From: a virus
IMG/VR virus record: IMGVR_UViG_3300017989_000003
Location: 91,387-155,386 of that record
Length of the DNA: 64,000 nucleotides
Strand: one strand, 5' to 3'
Part shown: piece after piece, positions 22,652-30,290 of the stretch
Layout of the letters: the number at the start of each line of letters is the position of its first letter
Position numbering within the stretch: the stretch's first letter is position 1
Program-made: the position numbers and the translations under genes
The notes under the pieces: model-generated
Databases searched by the model: none
What the model saw: only the letters and a program-made list of their open reading frames with translations
What the model was told of the DNA's origin: nothing

Positions 22652-23365
22652 TTAGACAAAAAATTCTAAAATAAGTCTCTTTATGGTAGACAAAATCCCT
22701 GAAACTTTTCTATTTTTTTGTTCTTGCACGAATAGTTCACATAACTCGGCAATGCTGTGTTCAATTAGAATATTCCGTAGCGTGTTTAGGGCTACAACAC
22801 CTCCGACAGTAACTGTAAGTGCATTCATATACATATCTTCATCATTTTTTAGTGCATCAGGAATACTACTAATGCTGCCATATTTTTTTATGAAGTTGTC
22901 TTTACCTTCTATTCGAGTGATGTTCTTGCACATAAGTACACTATTTAGTAGTAACGTTTCAATAATGGCTCCCATAATAACTTGGTTGTATTGCTGTCTA
23001 GTACATTCTACGTAACGTAGAAGTAATGTATCTATATCAACAGAGTTTTTATCTTGTATGATTTTGTCACAAGCAAATCTAGCAATGTGTAGAGCCAATG
23101 TAGTAAATATCGACACTGCTATTTCAGTACAATCGTTGTGTAATTCTGTAAGGTCATCGTGTTGGAATAAAGACGGTATCCCTATGATATTTTCTACATC
23201 GTCCTCATTACTCCTATTATAGTCACTAGTAACATCGTTCATAGATTGTGTGTGCTCTACGTGTTCGACTTTACCCTCGAACCCCTCGAACATACTAAAA
23301 TCGATATTTTTTCGAGGTTCGTCATTATCACCAAATTTTTGTTTATCAGTTTCGTTGTTAGGCAT
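22652..23365 (-). CDS. Hypothetical protein, paralog of gene at 22043
   Basis: Predicted 237-residue protein: acidic N-terminus, then a helical domain (LHIARFACDKIIQD, LLLRYVECTRQQYN, LRNILIEHSIAELC) matching the next gene. First gene of the minus-strand transcript, 36 bp from a sigma70-like promoter. Confidence 0.7.
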   Translation of the reverse strand: MPNNETDKQKFGDNDEPRKNIDFSMFEGFEGKVEHVEHTQSMNDVTSDYNRSNEDDVENIIGIPSLFQHDDLTELHNDCTEIAVSIFTTLALHIARFACDKIIQDKNSVDIDTLLLRYVECTRQQYNQVIMGAIIETLLLNSVLMCKNITRIEGKDNFIKKYGSISSIPDALKNDEDMYMNALTVTVGGVVALNTLRNILIEHSIAELCELFVQEQKNRKVSGILSTIKRLILEFFV

Positions 23366-23400
23366 ATTTTATTCCTTTGTGGGTTGTTTGTGTATATAGT

Positions 23401-23428
23401 AGTTTAATCAATTTTTTTAGTTTGTCAA
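23401..23428 (-). promoter_or_regulatory. Sigma70-like promoter for the minus-strand cluster
   Basis: Minus strand: TTGACA (23428-23423), 16-bp spacer, TAAACT (23406-23401). The flank upstream of TTGACA is shared with the promoter at 28485. Confidence 0.6.
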
Positions 23429-23605
23429 GTACTTTTTACCAAAAAAGTACAAAATATTTAATTTTTACCTTTTATCAATTGTGTTAATATATACATAGGA
23501 CTTACCTCCTTTCTAGGGTTGTTGTGGTCTGAGGTACGACGTGTGGGTGGTGTTTTCGGTTAGACGCCACCCTACAATTAACTTCAAAGGAAACTTAGGG
23601 GATAA

Positions 23606-25261
23606 ATGGCGCAATTACTTCTTATCTACAAAGCTTTAACCATTACATATTGCGATAAGTGTGGAATGGAATTACCGTCAGAATATACCCAAATTGAGCC
23701 AGACACTAAAAGAGTCCATAAATTTCTTACTTTGAGTGTAAGGTGTAGTATATGTGGTTCGTTTACAGATGTAAAATGTAAAAATGTTTATAATGAAGTA
23801 TACGCACCACCTGTTCCACCCACTACTGAAAATCTTAGTATTTGGGATTTTAACGAAATAATCGGAACTAATGTTCCTGACTCTAGTGTTAACCCCGATA
23901 AATTTGGAAATGGCACTATTAATAATGGCGCATTTACGTTGTGGAATCCAGTTTATAATGGTGATACTGCTTTGTTTACGTTTGGTGTCTTGCCTGGTCA
24001 ACAGTATCTCCCCTACATTGATTTTCCTCAACTTTCGACAGGGCTAAATTGGATTGGGTTTACAATGTGCGGGTGGCTATATAACTATAGTGTTCCTGCC
24101 GACGATATGTACTGTATGTGGAATATGGCATTTGCAGGAAAAACTGAGATTCTTGTAGCTTCAGGAACCAACGTAGCAGGGGATTTGACACTTCGCATAC
24201 ACATTGGCTCAAAAACGTTAGAAGTTATAATTCCAGCAGCTGAACTAGCTTTTGATTTTAGCCTTGTATTCTGGCAAATAACGGTGGATGCCTTAGGTAA
24301 CGCGACGTTAAAAGCTAGAACAAAAGACACTAATCCTACTCATACTGACACTGACGTCGGTGTGCCATTGCCAGATAATGTAAAATACTACCTTAGAGCA
24401 TGGGAACAACGACCCGAGTCATCGTTTGCGTATCTCCCAGGTGGTGGTATTTTAGGCAGGCATAAAATATATAACGGGGCACTTGACGCAGTTGATTTGG
24501 ACGCCATATATGCTAGCGAGTATGATTACTACTATTCTGTAGTACCTCCTATACCAGACCAACAAGGATTATGGGAGATTAATGAGGGTATAGACGTAAT
24601 TATTAATAATACAAGTATTACTCCACCTCCTAAATTTAATGATGGTATTATTGTTCCAGCTGGCATATTTAATTGGACACAAGTTAACCCCCCAATACTG
24701 CCTCGAAACGTACTTGATATATCAGGTGGTTCGTTTATAGATTTTAGCGGTACTACCCCTAATTTTGATTTTTCGTTAGGATTTACGATAACTGGATGGA
24801 TAGCTACTAAGAAACTAGCATGGATGCCTGACCAAGTTATATTAAGCATTACTAACCCTATGACAGCATTAGAAATATACACATCGATGGTATGGGTAAA
24901 TCCACCAGGTGAATGGCGGTGTTCAATAGCTGTTTTTGACGGAGTACTTGATATTAACTTACCTGAGCATAATCTTACTGATGATTTTGTTTTTTATGCT
25001 TATACTCAGGGAGCTTTGGGTTTATCGTCGTTTTACGTATTCACTAGTACTGTAGTAAGTTATGGCGGGTTTGCCATGTTAACACCGTTAGTTCCATTAA
25101 CTGACTACGATATGTACTTAGGCGCTCCTACTCCGAATTCAATGCTACCGTTCCCACTTGATGGCAGAGCTGGAAAACACACATTTTATGTTGGCGGAGA
25201 GTTGTCTTACCCACAAATCGAACAGATAGTTTTGGATGAAGCAAGTAACTACTGGGTGTGA
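23606..25261 (+). CDS. Adhesin with zinc-ribbon N-terminus and two LamG-like domains
   Basis: Predicted 551-residue protein. Residues 17-58 hold CDKCG...CSICG and a final Cys, a zinc ribbon shared with the genes at 26523 and 43349. Two similar beta-sandwich repeats follow (about 75-310 and 320-550), of LamG/concanavalin-A-like type (ending GRHKIYNGALDAVDLDAIY and GKHTFYVGGELSYPQIEQIV). Likely binds host surface glycans. Its stop codon lies in the end of the inserted TnpB element. Without it the frame may have reached the gene at 26523. Confidence 0.75.
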   Translation: MAQLLLIYKALTITYCDKCGMELPSEYTQIEPDTKRVHKFLTLSVRCSICGSFTDVKCKNVYNEVYAPPVPPTTENLSIWDFNEIIGTNVPDSSVNPDKFGNGTINNGAFTLWNPVYNGDTALFTFGVLPGQQYLPYIDFPQLSTGLNWIGFTMCGWLYNYSVPADDMYCMWNMAFAGKTEILVASGTNVAGDLTLRIHIGSKTLEVIIPAAELAFDFSLVFWQITVDALGNATLKARTKDTNPTHTDTDVGVPLPDNVKYYLRAWEQRPESSFAYLPGGGILGRHKIYNGALDAVDLDAIYASEYDYYYSVVPPIPDQQGLWEINEGIDVIINNTSITPPPKFNDGIIVPAGIFNWTQVNPPILPRNVLDISGGSFIDFSGTTPNFDFSLGFTITGWIATKKLAWMPDQVILSITNPMTALEIYTSMVWVNPPGEWRCSIAVFDGVLDINLPEHNLTDDFVFYAYTQGALGLSSFYVFTSTVVSYGGFAMLTPLVPLTDYDMYLGAPTPNSMLPFPLDGRAGKHTFYVGGELSYPQIEQIVLDEASNYWV

Positions 25262-25289
25262 ACTACCCTCGCCTAAAGGCGAGAGCTTC
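25258..25289 (-). repeat. TnpB element right end / guide-RNA hairpin
   Basis: 32 bp identical to 9444-9475. The stem CTCGCC-TTTA-GGCGA on the minus strand is the 3' scaffold of the TnpB guide RNA; the guide itself would begin at 25257, inside the adhesin gene. Confidence 0.75.
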
Positions 25290-26400
25290 TCGGAATAGTT
25301 AGTGAGAGTTTCCGAAGGGCTGTACCAGCCCTGAGTATATTTAGAGCAGCATTTTCGTCTCTGTCTAGAACTAAACCACAGAAAGGACAATCGTGGACAC
25401 GGACAGACAAATCTTTTTTGACAATCTCACCACATTGAGCACACATTTGAGAAGTGTTCTTGGGATTTACTTTGATTATCTCTCGACCAGCTTCTGCCGC
25501 TTTGTTTTTGAGAATGTCAAAGAATTGAAACCAAGACACATCTCTCATAGATTTGTTCAGAGACCGAAAACTATTCCAGTTTTTCATATCTTCGTGAATT
25601 ATTATTCCGTAATTATCAACATAGTGCTTTGCAACTCTATATTGAAAGTCTTTACGTTGATTAGCAACTTTTTCGTGTGCTTTAGCAAGTCTTTGTTTAG
25701 TCTTTTTTCTGCGGTTAGAACCTTTGACTTGTTTAGACAACCTTTGTTGTATTTTAGCAATTTTATCTTGCGACCGTTTCATATATCGAGGATTCTCAAC
25801 TTTAAGCCCGTTAGAGTCAGTCAAAAAGGATTCGCAACCAACATCAAGTCCGATTGCTTCGTTGTTTTTAGGCAGGATATTTGGAGTAATATTATCACAA
25901 CTGAAAGACACAAACCACTTTTTAGTAAGAGTTCTGCGGATAGTAACCATTTTGATTTTAGCTTCATTAGGAATGTCTCGATGAAATTTGACCTTGAAAC
26001 GACCAAATTTCTTAATGATAAGATAACTTCCTTCAATCTTCCAGCCAGCTTGAGTCAGAGTAATGGAATCGTAACGACCGTAACCACGAAATCTCGGAAA
26101 GCCATTGCTTTTGCCAGCTTTCAGGCGTCTAAAGAAATTTTTGAATGCTCTGTCAACTCTTTGGCAAACATCCTGCAAAGATTGAGAAGGCACTTGATTG
26201 TATTCTGGAAATTCTTTTTTGAGTTCTGGAAGCTGGTTTTGTTGGTCATAAAAAGAAAGCGAAACTTTGCGTTGCCTATAAGCATAAATTCTTTGTTCGA
26301 GAGCAAGATTATATACTTGCCTGCAAAGCTCCAAAGCAATAAGAGTTTTGTTAGCTGTGTCTTTTTTAGGATATATGCGATATTGGTATGTTCTTTTCAT
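25273..26400 (-). CDS. tnpB: TnpB RNA-guided endonuclease (IS605 family)
   Basis: Predicted 375-residue protein, only moderately similar to the copy at 9449. RuvC residues are intact: Asp186 (GLDVG), Glu270 (IIIHEDM), Asp348 (DRDENAA). Zinc finger Cys320, 323, 338, 341. Antisense to the neighbouring fibre genes. Probably active if its RNA is made. Confidence 0.93.
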   Translation of the reverse strand: MKRTYQYRIYPKKDTANKTLIALELCRQVYNLALEQRIYAYRQRKVSLSFYDQQNQLPELKKEFPEYNQVPSQSLQDVCQRVDRAFKNFFRRLKAGKSNGFPRFRGYGRYDSITLTQAGWKIEGSYLIIKKFGRFKVKFHRDIPNEAKIKMVTIRRTLTKKWFVSFSCDNITPNILPKNNEAIGLDVGCESFLTDSNGLKVENPRYMKRSQDKIAKIQQRLSKQVKGSNRRKKTKQRLAKAHEKVANQRKDFQYRVAKHYVDNYGIIIHEDMKNWNSFRSLNKSMRDVSWFQFFDILKNKAAEAGREIIKVNPKNTSQMCAQCGEIVKKDLSVRVHDCPFCGLVLDRDENAALNILRAGTALRKLSLTIPRSSRL

Positions 26401-26522
26401 TATTTGTTCTCACTAACTTATTATATTATACACAAAATTTTAGGGGAGGGTTCACTTTTTTATTTTTTACCCCCAGCTAAAGCAGGGGGATTTCTTTTTC
26501 AGGTTAACGAAAGGGATATGTG

Positions 26523-26750
26523 ATGTTAGAGATAATGACTTTATACCGTACTGTTTCAAAAAAACCGCAATGTAAAAATGGACACACGCTTAAAACTAAG
26601 TATTATATTAAATTTGTCTACGGAAACCCACCAGAACAAAATAAAATTATTAGCGTAGAGTGCCAAGAATGCCATGAAGTAGTGGAACTTCAATGTTATA
26701 GGACTAATGTTAATACACAGGTAAGACGTAAGAGATGGTTTCCAGCTTAA
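26523..26750 (+). CDS. Small zinc-ribbon protein of the fibre cluster
   Basis: Predicted 75-residue protein with CKNGH and CQECH...C, matching the zinc ribbon at the start of the adhesin at 23606 and the protein at 43349. Weak GAAAGG ribosome site; a second ATG at 26535 is possible. It lies just past the transposon and was probably next to the adhesin before the insertion. Confidence 0.65.
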   Translation: MLEIMTLYRTVSKKPQCKNGHTLKTKYYIKFVYGNPPEQNKIISVECQECHEVVELQCYRTNVNTQVRRKRWFPA

Positions 26751-27397
26751 CGTTTTTTACGTTTTTGTGGACTCATCGCCCTTATTACGGCATCTGTGCT
26801 TTTACCAAGATTTTTAGCTACGCTAATAGCTACATCTAATTTTCTAGCAATTGTACCAGCAGCTTTAGCTCTTTTGCCGCCTTTTGCAGATAGCGCTGCA
26901 TTCTTTTTATAGGCACTATCTAAGTCGATAAGGTTTTTAGCTTTTACGCCTATTTTATTAGCATACTTTAGTAGCACTTTACCTCGAGGATGTGTTACAG
27001 CTTTATTTTTCTCTATTTTCACAAAATGTTTCATTAAGTCTACTTTTTCAGGGTCATTTAGAAATTTTCCTAGTTTCTTTCTTTTGCGGGGTTTACCTGA
27101 CTTTGCGGCTAAAAATGCGTCGGCAGCTTTGCTGACTTCGTCTGACACATACTTGTCGATATAGGCATCCACTTCTGAACCAAATCCTGTCTTTCCAACA
27201 CTCTTCATTAGTTCTTCATCTTGCGCAAGCTTGGTCATATCCTTAAAGATACTCACTATCTCTTTACCCATATTCTTAAACTCTTTTATTGCAGTACGCG
27301 TTGGCGTTTTCGCGGCGTCTTTTACGATGTCGTCAAACTTATTCCATACCACGTCTCTAGTTGCATAGGATACGGACTCGCCGATTTTATTTGTCAT
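26747..27397 (-). CDS. Basic hypothetical protein
   Basis: Predicted 216-residue very basic protein (KPRKRKKLGK in the middle, QKRKKR at the end), Ala/Lys-rich helices. Could bind DNA or be packaged in the head; no recognised domain. GAAAGG ribosome site. Overlaps the convergent gene end by 4 bases. Confidence 0.7.
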   Translation of the reverse strand: MTNKIGESVSYATRDVVWNKFDDIVKDAAKTPTRTAIKEFKNMGKEIVSIFKDMTKLAQDEELMKSVGKTGFGSEVDAYIDKYVSDEVSKAADAFLAAKSGKPRKRKKLGKFLNDPEKVDLMKHFVKIEKNKAVTHPRGKVLLKYANKIGVKAKNLIDLDSAYKKNAALSAKGGKRAKAAGTIARKLDVAISVAKNLGKSTDAVIRAMSPQKRKKR

Positions 27398-27402
27398 GTT
27401 AG

Positions 27403-27738
27403 TTACCTTTCGGCTATAGTTGTTTCGTTAATGTTTTTAATTATACCAAACATGTCAATAATTTCGAATAATGAATAGTACTTCCCATTTATCTCTTTGG
27501 TCATGACGTACTCTACTTGAATCAAGTTATTGGATTCGAGCATAACATCCTCTTTTACTTGTTTAACATTTACGTTTATACCTAAAGCCATATAGCGCTT
27601 AGTTGTGTTTTTGTACTTATCGGTGCTTTTAGACAGTATTTGTATGTTACCTGATGTTAGGTCAACAATCTTAAAATCAAGTATTTTGGAGTCTACATAA
27701 TCCAACACATAAAATTTTATGAGTTTATTAAGTACCAT
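27403..27738 (-). CDS. Hypothetical protein
   Basis: Predicted 111-residue protein, beta-rich pattern, not recognised. AAAAGGTG ribosome site; overlaps the previous gene by 11 bases, so coupled. Confidence 0.65.
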   Translation of the reverse strand: MVLNKLIKFYVLDYVDSKILDFKIVDLTSGNIQILSKSTDKYKNTTKRYMALGINVNVKQVKEDVMLESNNLIQVEYVMTKEINGKYYSLFEIIDMFGIIKNINETTIAER

Positions 27739-28159
27739 GTAACACCTTTTGTATTGCTTTTTTAATATTTATTACAGCTTTCTCTTGCTTAGCTGTGTAT
27801 GTTTGGTTTCTTTGGGTATAGTCTTTTATTCCTAATAGAATTTTAACATTATTTTCTGCAAAGTCCGCCATATTTTTTGGGATTCTATCGACGTCAGATA
27901 TAGTCTCATCAATAGTATCGATGAATTCTGGTATTCCTAGTTTTTGATACACTTTCTTGTCTACTGTACTCTCTTGGATACACTCTTCGTAAAAATGCAA
28001 AACTGTGTTATAGGACAAGCCTGTGCTCCATCCACACTCACAAGTCGTTCTGTATCTTGTTGTTTTTTGCGGTCTAACAACTTTACCATTTTTATTCTTT
28101 GTGGCTTCTACAATATCAATTACCTCACCACATTTTGGGCATTTGAAGTACCTTTCCAT
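27728..28159 (-). CDS. Zinc-ribbon hypothetical protein
   Basis: Predicted 143-residue protein with CPKCG and CECG at the N-terminus (zinc ribbon) and a helical C-terminal half. AGAGGA ribosome site. Copy A of the dispersed hairpin repeat lies 20 bp upstream. Confidence 0.7.
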   Translation of the reverse strand: MERYFKCPKCGEVIDIVEATKNKNGKVVRPQKTTRYRTTCECGWSTGLSYNTVLHFYEECIQESTVDKKVYQKLGIPEFIDTIDETISDVDRIPKNMADFAENNVKILLGIKDYTQRNQTYTAKQEKAVINIKKAIQKVLHGT

Positions 28160-28179
28160 TTTTCCTCTTGTTGTTTAAT

Positions 28180-28240
28180 GACAGTTGTCGTCAAGGGGTA
28201 ATTCGTTACCGGTTGCAAAATACCCCTTGACAAAATTGAC
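28180..28240. repeat. Copy A of dispersed hairpin repeat
   Basis: GACAGTTGTCG, then TCAAGGGGTA (28191-28200), a 20-base loop with TTACCGGT, TACCCCTTGA (28221-28230), then CAAAATTGAC. Nearly identical to copies at 46956 and 57830. No T-run, so not a simple terminator. Confidence 0.8.
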
Positions 28241-28452
28241 TAGCGTCTATTCTTTTTTCTTGACGCTTTTTGGGACTTTCGTGTGTTCTTTCTCCTGGTA
28301 TTATACTTTGGAGATACTATCCTACCTTTTTTGTGTTTACTCTGTTTAGCCATAGGAGGTGATTTAGGTAAAGAAATAATCTTCACACCAGAATTTTGTT
28401 TCTTATGGTCTGTAAGTTCTTCTTTGTTTTCTTCTTTGTTTTCTTCGTCCAT
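28240..28452 (-). CDS. Small charged protein
   Basis: Predicted 70-residue protein: acidic first 20 residues (EENKEENKEE), Lys/Arg-rich remainder ending KASRKKNRR. ATG 28452 follows AAAGGT. 26 bp downstream of the expected transcript start of a strong promoter. Function unknown. Confidence 0.6.
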   Translation of the reverse strand: MDEENKEENKEELTDHKKQNSGVKIISLPKSPPMAKQSKHKKGRIVSPKYNTRRKNTRKSQKASRKKNRR

Positions 28453-28484
28453 AGTGCTACCTTTCAACTTTTACTTATTTTAAT

Positions 28485-28512
28485 ATTATAGACATTAATT
28501 TGAGTTTGTCAA
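28485..28512 (-). promoter_or_regulatory. Consensus sigma70 promoter
   Basis: Minus strand: TTGACA (28512-28507), 16-bp spacer, TATAAT (28490-28485). Drives the minus-strand block 28452 to 26747. On the plus strand an extended -10 (TGATATAAT, 28556-28564) may serve the gene at 28592. Confidence 0.8.
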
Positions 28513-28591
28513 GTACTTTTTACCAAAAAATTCCAAAATTATCTGCATGTTTTTATGATATAATTAGTTTAACAGCTTCGAGGAACTTACT

Positions 28592-28981
28592 ATGATGCTA
28601 TTCATTATGACTGAAAGTATTAGTATTACGCTTATAGCGCCAGTTCTAAGTGCGCTAGTTCTAGCTGTTGGTATTCTTTTTAGACAGTTGTTAAAAGAAC
28701 GAAAAGAAAAAAGTAAGTTGGAAAAAGAATTTCGAGGTAAACAGCATGAGCTAGACAAGACATTTACAAAGACTATTCATGAGATGGAGGAAGAGTTTAG
28801 AAAAGAAATAAAAAAACTATTGGAAGAAAACTACAAAAATGACGTTAAAATTGTGGAAGCTCTCACTAGAATAAACGAAAATAATACGTATGTAATCAAA
28901 GAAATCAGTGAGCTACGTGTAGCTCTTAACGATATTTACATTAACAATAGTACAAACCGTTCTCGTAAAACGACTAAATAG
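28592..28981 (+). CDS. Membrane-anchored coiled-coil protein
   Basis: Predicted 129-residue protein: N-terminal hydrophobic helix (about residues 8-30), then a long charged coiled coil (32-115). GAGGA precedes the ATG. The layout fits a spanin-like or tail-associated protein, but there is no direct evidence. Confidence 0.65.
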   Translation: MMLFIMTESISITLIAPVLSALVLAVGILFRQLLKERKEKSKLEKEFRGKQHELDKTFTKTIHEMEEEFRKEIKKLLEENYKNDVKIVEALTRINENNTYVIKEISELRVALNDIYINNSTNRSRKTTK

Positions 28982-28988
28982 GTGGAAC

Positions 28989-29417
28989 ATGGAAAGAAAG
29001 TTTATTGATGACACAGACTGGACTAAGTTTAGTCAAGTATCCGAAGAAATAAGTGATATAGTCAGTAATCTTAGGATACAGCATGTTACCAACCCTGACT
29101 ATATATTTTTAGTCGGTATTGATGAGTGTACTAACGACGATGACTCTAAGTTTCTGGATGTAGAAGGCGTAGATATCATAGGGCATAAAGAGGGTACTGT
29201 AATACTCGAATTAATGTCGAAAATTAAGGGTAATATCTTGGGTATAATTGTCGGAAGCTCAATATCTGATATGACGATTAGTCAGTTTGTTAAAAAAGCT
29301 GGGGGAGTGTTATCACGTAAGTTTATTTATATCCAAAAATCAAACACAACTACAGCTAAGTTATTACGTGATATAATACCTAAAAAGAATAGCACGGGGG
29401 AAAACAATGCCCAATGA
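28989..29417 (+). CDS. Hypothetical protein
   Basis: Predicted 142-residue protein with an alpha/beta pattern (YIFLVGIDEC, GNILGIIVGSSISD, RKFIYIQKS). Not recognised. AGGTGG ribosome site; overlaps the next gene by 11 bases. Confidence 0.65.
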   Translation: MERKFIDDTDWTKFSQVSEEISDIVSNLRIQHVTNPDYIFLVGIDECTNDDDSKFLDVEGVDIIGHKEGTVILELMSKIKGNILGIIVGSSISDMTISQFVKKAGGVLSRKFIYIQKSNTTTAKLLRDIIPKKNSTGENNAQ

Positions 29418-29916
29418 ACGTACACAGTTTCATAATAACTATGTGGTTTACACTAAAGTGACTAGAGATGGTATTTACTCATTTCCAGAAAATGCCATAA
29501 AAGTTTGGAATCCAGTTACGGAAAATGAGATTCTAATTGTGCATGACATTGCAGTTCCAGTAGGTGACTTAAACCTAAAACAAGTTCTGGCGTTCATGAA
29601 CAAAATCGAAATGCTTCCTGTATACAGGAATACATTTGATGATGTCCTTAACGCTACAATCATAGGAGCTAAAAATTTAATTGTAGAGCTATCTAAAGAT
29701 TTTGCTGTAATAGTAAAAGATGGCTCAGATGAACTGTTTACAGGGTCTAGAAACAAAGAAACTGGAATGTACGACGTAAATTTGTTTTCAAAAGAGTCTC
29801 ATATAGAAATCGTAGCTGAGAATGTGTATTTCAAATTGTTGTCAATAATAATACGCGTGTGGTCAGAAAGTAAATTACGTATAAACCACAAACGACGGAA
29901 AAGATATGCCAACTAG
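29407..29916 (+). CDS. Fibre-cluster protein, member of three-copy family
   Basis: Predicted 169-residue protein that shares a pattern with 37892 and 41319: a beta-rich start, VPVGDLNLKQVLAFMNKI, a Tyr-containing loop and a C-terminal helix ending near a Trp. GGGGGA ribosome site. One copy lies at the front of each fibre subgroup; accessory or chaperone role is inferred. Confidence 0.65.
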   Translation: MPNERTQFHNNYVVYTKVTRDGIYSFPENAIKVWNPVTENEILIVHDIAVPVGDLNLKQVLAFMNKIEMLPVYRNTFDDVLNATIIGAKNLIVELSKDFAVIVKDGSDELFTGSRNKETGMYDVNLFSKESHIEIVAENVYFKLLSIIIRVWSESKLRINHKRRKRYAN

Positions 29917-30250
29917 ACCATTAGAAGTAACATATATTCCCGCTGAAATCATAGGTTTACCATTTATGGTTAACATTGCTGCAAATGTAGTAACACCAGT
30001 AGGTGGTATCGAATTTGATGATGCTGTAGGAATATGGGTTGTTAGTAATAAAGCGTTTTATTTTACTTTTGCTGATAATGACATAGATGCTACTGCACAA
30101 CTGAACAACGATGCGACTAGAGGTTGGAGAGGTGCAGGGTCGTGGTCTTTTACGTATTATGCGGAGGAACGTAAGTTATACTGCAAGAGTATCGATAACG
30201 GTACAATAATATCGTTTGAGAGGCTTAAAGCTTTCTCCCCAATCGAGTAA
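29906..30250 (+). CDS. Hypothetical structural protein
   Basis: Predicted 114-residue beta-rich protein (FDDAVGIWVVSNKAFYFTFA, WRGAGSWSFTYYAEERKLY). Not recognised. Overlaps the previous gene by 11 bases; directly precedes the tailspike-like gene. Confidence 0.65.
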   Translation: MPTRPLEVTYIPAEIIGLPFMVNIAANVVTPVGGIEFDDAVGIWVVSNKAFYFTFADNDIDATAQLNNDATRGWRGAGSWSFTYYAEERKLYCKSIDNGTIISFERLKAFSPIE

Positions 30251-30290
30251 TTTACGTAATTTTTGTTACTGACAGCGAAACAGGTGATAT

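Larger units (their letters stand above)
25258..26505 (-). mobile_element. IS605-type TnpB-only element (copy 2)
   Basis: Right end at 25258 (32 bp identical to copy 1, including the CTCGCC hairpin). tnpB is intact. The left-end hairpin CCCCCAGCTAAAGCAGGGGG is at 26470-26489. No tnpA. The exact left border is not fixed; it lies between the hairpin and the GTTAAC at about 26503-26508. Inserted at the 3' end of an adhesin gene. Confidence 0.8.

Noticed and set aside
25393-26523. 376-codon plus-strand frame opposite tnpB
   Set aside because: Shadow of the strongly supported minus-strand tnpB; no domain and no ribosome site.
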